NCBI RefSeq assembly: GCF_018131105.1
Contig: NZ_JAFCJI010000001.1
Location: 3,322,001-3,386,000 of the forward strand
From: Bradyrhizobium manausense
GTDB lineage: Bacteria; Pseudomonadota; Alphaproteobacteria; Rhizobiales; Xanthobacteraceae
Reading direction: 5' to 3'
DNA: 64,000 bases
Numbering within the stretch: the first letter of the stretch is position 1; every line of letters starts with the position of its first letter. A program made the translations under genes and the position numbers. Below are positions 61,500-64,000 of this stretch, piece by piece. Under the pieces are notes generated by a model, which was not told the origin of the DNA, made no database searches, and saw only the letters and a list, made by a program, of their open reading frames with translations.

Positions 61500-61526
61500 G
61501 AATGGCCCGCGCGAAGCGGGCCATTC
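61500..61526. terminator. bidirectional terminator between importer and tRNA
   Basis: Perfect 11-base arms GAATGGCCCGC and GCGGGCCATTC enclose GCGAA. The TAAAAACAA on the left gives a U-run on the minus strand, so it suits the tRNA transcript best; on the plus strand it is followed by TCGTATC and is weaker. Confidence 0.75.
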
Positions 61527-61553
61527 TCGTATCGGAACCGGTCATTCCGAATT

Positions 61554-61630
<77 letters not shown>

Positions 61631-61940
61631 TTAAACCGTTGCTTTGCCTTCACGGAATGGCCGGGGACGGTGGATTGAGGGCCGACGCTCTTCGCGTGGC
61701 TTGCTTCTCCCGTCCCGAAGGCTTCCCTGGAAGGCAACCCCGGACCAAAGCCCGTCGGGTGCGGGGGGTATGTACCAACCCGTACCGCCTTTGGAAAGGG
61801 CTGGCGGGACGATTTTTTCGACTTTGTGACAGGTTGCGGCGCGAATTCCGGCCGATTTGCCCTGCACTTGCCAGAAGTTCCACAAACCGCCAGCTTGCGG
61901 CAACAAAACAGCGGCGAAACGTCAGTGAGGGAGGAGCGCC
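61631..61940. other. 310-base intergenic region
   Basis: This stretch lies between the tRNA 5' end and the coniferyl-aldehyde dehydrogenase start. It must hold the minus-strand tRNA promoter and the plus-strand promoter of the dehydrogenase. I see a GGAGG-like ribosome site just before 61941 but no clear hexamer pair, repeat or coding frame of good quality. Confidence 0.6.
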
Positions 61941-63398
61941 ATGGACAAATCCCTGGACAAGCTTGTGGACCGCCCCCTCGCGAGCGCTCCGCTGGCCGCG
62001 CTGACGGACAGCTTTCAGGCCATGATCGCGCGCTCGCGGGCCGAGCCGGCGCCTGATTGCGCCGCGCGGCTCGACCGGCTGGCACGGCTGCGGACCGTGG
62101 TCGCCGACAACGAGGAGCGTTTCCGGCAGGCGATCTCGGCCGATTTCGGCCACCGCTCTGCGGTCGAGACCACCATCGCGGAGGCGATGATGGTGTTCTC
62201 GGAGATCCGGCATGCCACAAAGCACCTGAAGAGCTGGATGGCTCCGCAGCGCGTGGCGACTGCGCTGCAATTCCTGCCCGCGCGCAACCGGTTGATCCCG
62301 CAGCCGCTCGGCGTCGTCGGCATCATCGCGCCCTGGAATTATCCGCTGCAGCTCACGCTCGCGCCGGCAATCGGCGCCATCGCCGCCGGCAACCGCGTCA
62401 TCATCAAGCCGAGCGAGCTCGTGCCGCACTTTTCCGCGCTGTTGAAGGAGACGGTCGCGCAAAAATTCGACGCAACCGAGTTGCTCGTCACCGGGATCGA
62501 GGACGAGGTCTCAAAAGCTTTCGCACACCTGCCGTTCGATCATCTCGTGTTCACGGGCTCGACCCGGGTCGGACGGCTGGTCGCGGAGGCTGCGGGACGC
62601 AATCTCACGCCTGTCACCCTCGAGCTCGGCGGCAAGTCGCCGGCGATCATCGATGCCTCTGCCGATCTCGACGAGGCGGCCGAGCGTATCGCCTATGGCA
62701 AGCTGCTCAATGCCGGGCAAACCTGCATCGCGCCGGACTATGTGCTGGTGCCGGAGCGTTCGTTGCAGGCTTTCGCCGAGAAGGTGCGCGCACAGATGCG
62801 GCGCATGTTCGGCAGCGATCCCGCCAACAAGGACTACACCTCGATCGTTTCTGACCGTCATTATGCGCGGCTGGAGAGCCTGGTCACGGATGCCGCGCAG
62901 CGCGGCGCAAAAATCCTGCAACCGTCGAAAGCAGACGATCCCAACTGGAAGTCACACCGCAAATTCCCGCCGACGCTGATCCTCGGCGCCACCGAAGACA
63001 TGGCCGTGATGCAGGAGGAGATTTTCGGGCCGGTGCTTCCCGTGTTGGGCACTCGCGAACCGGCAGACGCCATCGCCTTCATCAACCGCCGTGACCGGCC
63101 ACTCGCGCTCTATTGGTTCGGCAAGGACGCAGCCGCACGCAACGAGGTCTTATCGCGCACCGTCTCCGGCGGCGTCACCATCAACGACTGCCTGTTTCAC
63201 TTCGCGCAAATCAACCAGCCGATGGGTGGCGTCGGCGCGTCCGGCAGCGGCGCCTATCACGGCGAATGGGGTTTTCGCACGTTCAGCAAGCTGAAGCCGG
63301 TGTTCTATCGCTCCAGGTTCAACCGCCTCGCCGACCTCTATCCGCCATATGGGGGAAAGATCGCGCGGCTGGAGAAGATGATGCGGTTCATGTCGTAG
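61941..63398 (+). CDS. calB: coniferyl-aldehyde dehydrogenase
   Basis: This 485-residue aldehyde dehydrogenase is of the CalB group, oxidising coniferyl aldehyde to ferulate with NAD+. Motifs: F-T-G-S-T-R-V-G-R near residue 197, catalytic Glu in L-E-L-G-G-K-S near 230, nucleophile Cys in G-Q-T-C-I-A-P-D near 262, and E-E-I-F-G-P-V-L near 357. The P-W-N-Y-P-L-Q-L-T-L segment near 130 and the C-terminal Y-P-P-Y-G tail are typical of this group. GAGGGAGGAG lies upstream. Its product would feed the feruloyl-CoA route at 11-16 kb, although other long-chain aldehydes are possible. Confidence 0.87.
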   Translation: MDKSLDKLVDRPLASAPLAALTDSFQAMIARSRAEPAPDCAARLDRLARLRTVVADNEERFRQAISADFGHRSAVETTIAEAMMVFSEIRHATKHLKSWMAPQRVATALQFLPARNRLIPQPLGVVGIIAPWNYPLQLTLAPAIGAIAAGNRVIIKPSELVPHFSALLKETVAQKFDATELLVTGIEDEVSKAFAHLPFDHLVFTGSTRVGRLVAEAAGRNLTPVTLELGGKSPAIIDASADLDEAAERIAYGKLLNAGQTCIAPDYVLVPERSLQAFAEKVRAQMRRMFGSDPANKDYTSIVSDRHYARLESLVTDAAQRGAKILQPSKADDPNWKSHRKFPPTLILGATEDMAVMQEEIFGPVLPVLGTREPADAIAFINRRDRPLALYWFGKDAAARNEVLSRTVSGGVTINDCLFHFAQINQPMGGVGASGSGAYHGEWGFRTFSKLKPVFYRSRFNRLADLYPPYGGKIARLEKMMRFMS

Positions 63399-63404
63399 CG
63401 TCAG

Positions 63405-63504
63405 TCATTCCGGGGGCGATGCGCAGCATCGAACCCGGAATCCATCTTGCCACATGCTACGCGGATGAATGGATTCCGGGCTCGCGCTTCGCGCGCCGGA
63501 ATGA
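63405..63504. repeat. dispersed palindromic repeat, family B
   Basis: Inner arms CCCGGAATCCAT (63434-63445) and ATGGATTCCGGG (63469-63480), with an outer pair TCATTCCGG (63405-63413) and CCGGAATGA (63496-63504). It differs from the family A repeats at 6 and 11 kb, but is built the same way: nested inverted repeats in an intergenic gap. Repeats of this style are common in Bradyrhizobium genomes (recalled, not searched). Confidence 0.75.
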
Positions 63505-63526
63505 CGAGAAGAAGGGGGAAACATCA

Positions 63527-64000
63527 GTGACTGACACATTCGATTTCATCGTCGTGGGCGCGGGCTCCGGCGGGTGCGCGGTGGCGGGGCGGCTGTCGGA
63601 GGAGGCGGCAACATCCGTGGTGCTGCTCGATGCCGGCGGCAAGAACGACAACTGGCGCATCACCACACCGTTCGGGCTGGCTCTGCCATACCAGGCGGCC
63701 AATTGGGCCTTCGACACCGTGCCGCAAAAGGGATTGAACGGCCGCATCGGCTATCAACCGCGCGGCAAGGGCCTCGGCGGCTCCTCGGCGATCAACGCCA
63801 TGGTCTATATCCGCGGCCACAAATGGGACTACGACCACTGGGCCGCGCTCGGCAATGAAGGCTGGTCGTATGCGGACGTGCTGCCCTATTTCAAGCGCTC
63901 GGAGAACAATTCTGATTTCGATGGCGAGTATCACGGCAAGGGTGGCCCGTTGCACGTCAACAGGCTGCGCTCGGACAATCCGATCCATGATGTCTTCCAT
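63527..64000 (+). CDS. GMC-family oxidoreductase, 5' part
   Basis: The first 158 codons are present; the gene runs off the right edge. GTG 63527 follows AAGGGGGAA. The FAD motif V-V-G-A-G-S-G-G-C-A-V-A (residues about 9-20) and the GMC signature R-G-K-G-L-G-G-S-S-A-I-N-A-M (near 81-94) place it with choline/alcohol dehydrogenases such as BetA and AlkJ. It oxidises an alcohol to an aldehyde in such enzymes; next to calB it might supply aldehydes, but this is inference. Confidence 0.92.
   Translation, partial: MTDTFDFIVVGAGSGGCAVAGRLSEEAATSVVLLDAGGKNDNWRITTPFGLALPYQAANWAFDTVPQKGLNGRIGYQPRGKGLGGSSAINAMVYIRGHKWDYDHWAALGNEGWSYADVLPYFKRSENNSDFDGEYHGKGGPLHVNRLRSDNPIHDVFH

Overview
The window is GC-rich (roughly 63-65 %) chromosomal DNA of an alphaproteobacterium, most likely a Bradyrhizobium or close relative. 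That is an inference from the gene content (lignin-aromatic catabolism, many ABC/TRAP importers, WYL/GntR/AraC regulators, a MloK1-like potassium channel, an OpgC-type glucan acyltransferase) and from two families of dispersed palindromic repeats. I see no transposase, integrase, phage gene, CRISPR array or rRNA. One tRNA is present (initiator tRNA-fMet).

Layout. 0-6 kb: a cut-off Tat-type secreted protein, two hotdog thioesterases facing a TetR gene across a double palindromic operator, two small secreted Cys proteins (one PsiF-like), an AbrB-type membrane protein, a PNPOx-like flavoprotein, a LysR regulator and a third thioesterase. 6-16.6 kb: a phenylpropenoate (p-coumarate/ferulate) block: pobA, a TRAP importer (P, Q, M subunits), a DUF3237 protein, then crotonase, feruloyl-CoA synthase, SDR dehydrogenase, 4-hydroxybenzoyl-CoA-type thioesterase and an aromatic-type ABC binding protein. 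Read together: uptake, CoA activation, side-chain hydration and oxidation, CoA release to 4-hydroxybenzoate, and hydroxylation to protocatechuate. A thiolase and the expected MarR-type regulator are not in the window. 16.6-30.9 kb: mixed genes: two GSTs, two WYL regulators, a YkgJ-type Cys-cluster protein, an orphan membrane-anchored TAXI protein, a cyclic-nucleotide-gated K+ channel, an atypical crotonase, a desaturase, a MetX-like alpha/beta hydrolase, an MBL-fold protein and an MFS carrier.

30.9-45.7 kb: an MDR oxidoreductase, an acyl-CoA ligase and a GntR regulator, divergent from a frameshifted binding-protein gene. Then an AraC regulator, divergent from an acyl-CoA ligase and a ribose-type ABC importer. 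In that importer one permease is fused to a strictosidine-synthase/SMP-30-like beta-propeller, and a second propeller gene follows with a 4-base overlap. This permease-propeller pair is the most unusual system in the window. 45.7-54.5 kb: a DUF2059 protein, an OpgC-like protein, a GntR regulator divergent from a second sugar-type ABC importer (ATPase, permease, Tat-exported binding protein), a DUF1349 protein and an acyl-CoA dehydrogenase.

54.6-61.5 kb: an AraC regulator, a cyclase-family hydrolase and a fumarylacetoacetase-family hydrolase, divergent from a NitT/TauT-type importer operon that contains its own GntR regulator. 61.5-64 kb: a bidirectional terminator, the initiator tRNA, a coniferyl-aldehyde dehydrogenase (calB-like, again lignin monomer catabolism), a repeat, and the start of a GMC oxidoreductase that runs off the right edge. 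Several divergent regions carry clear palindromes or 21-base-period direct repeats, which suggests that most importers here are controlled by the regulator encoded beside them.
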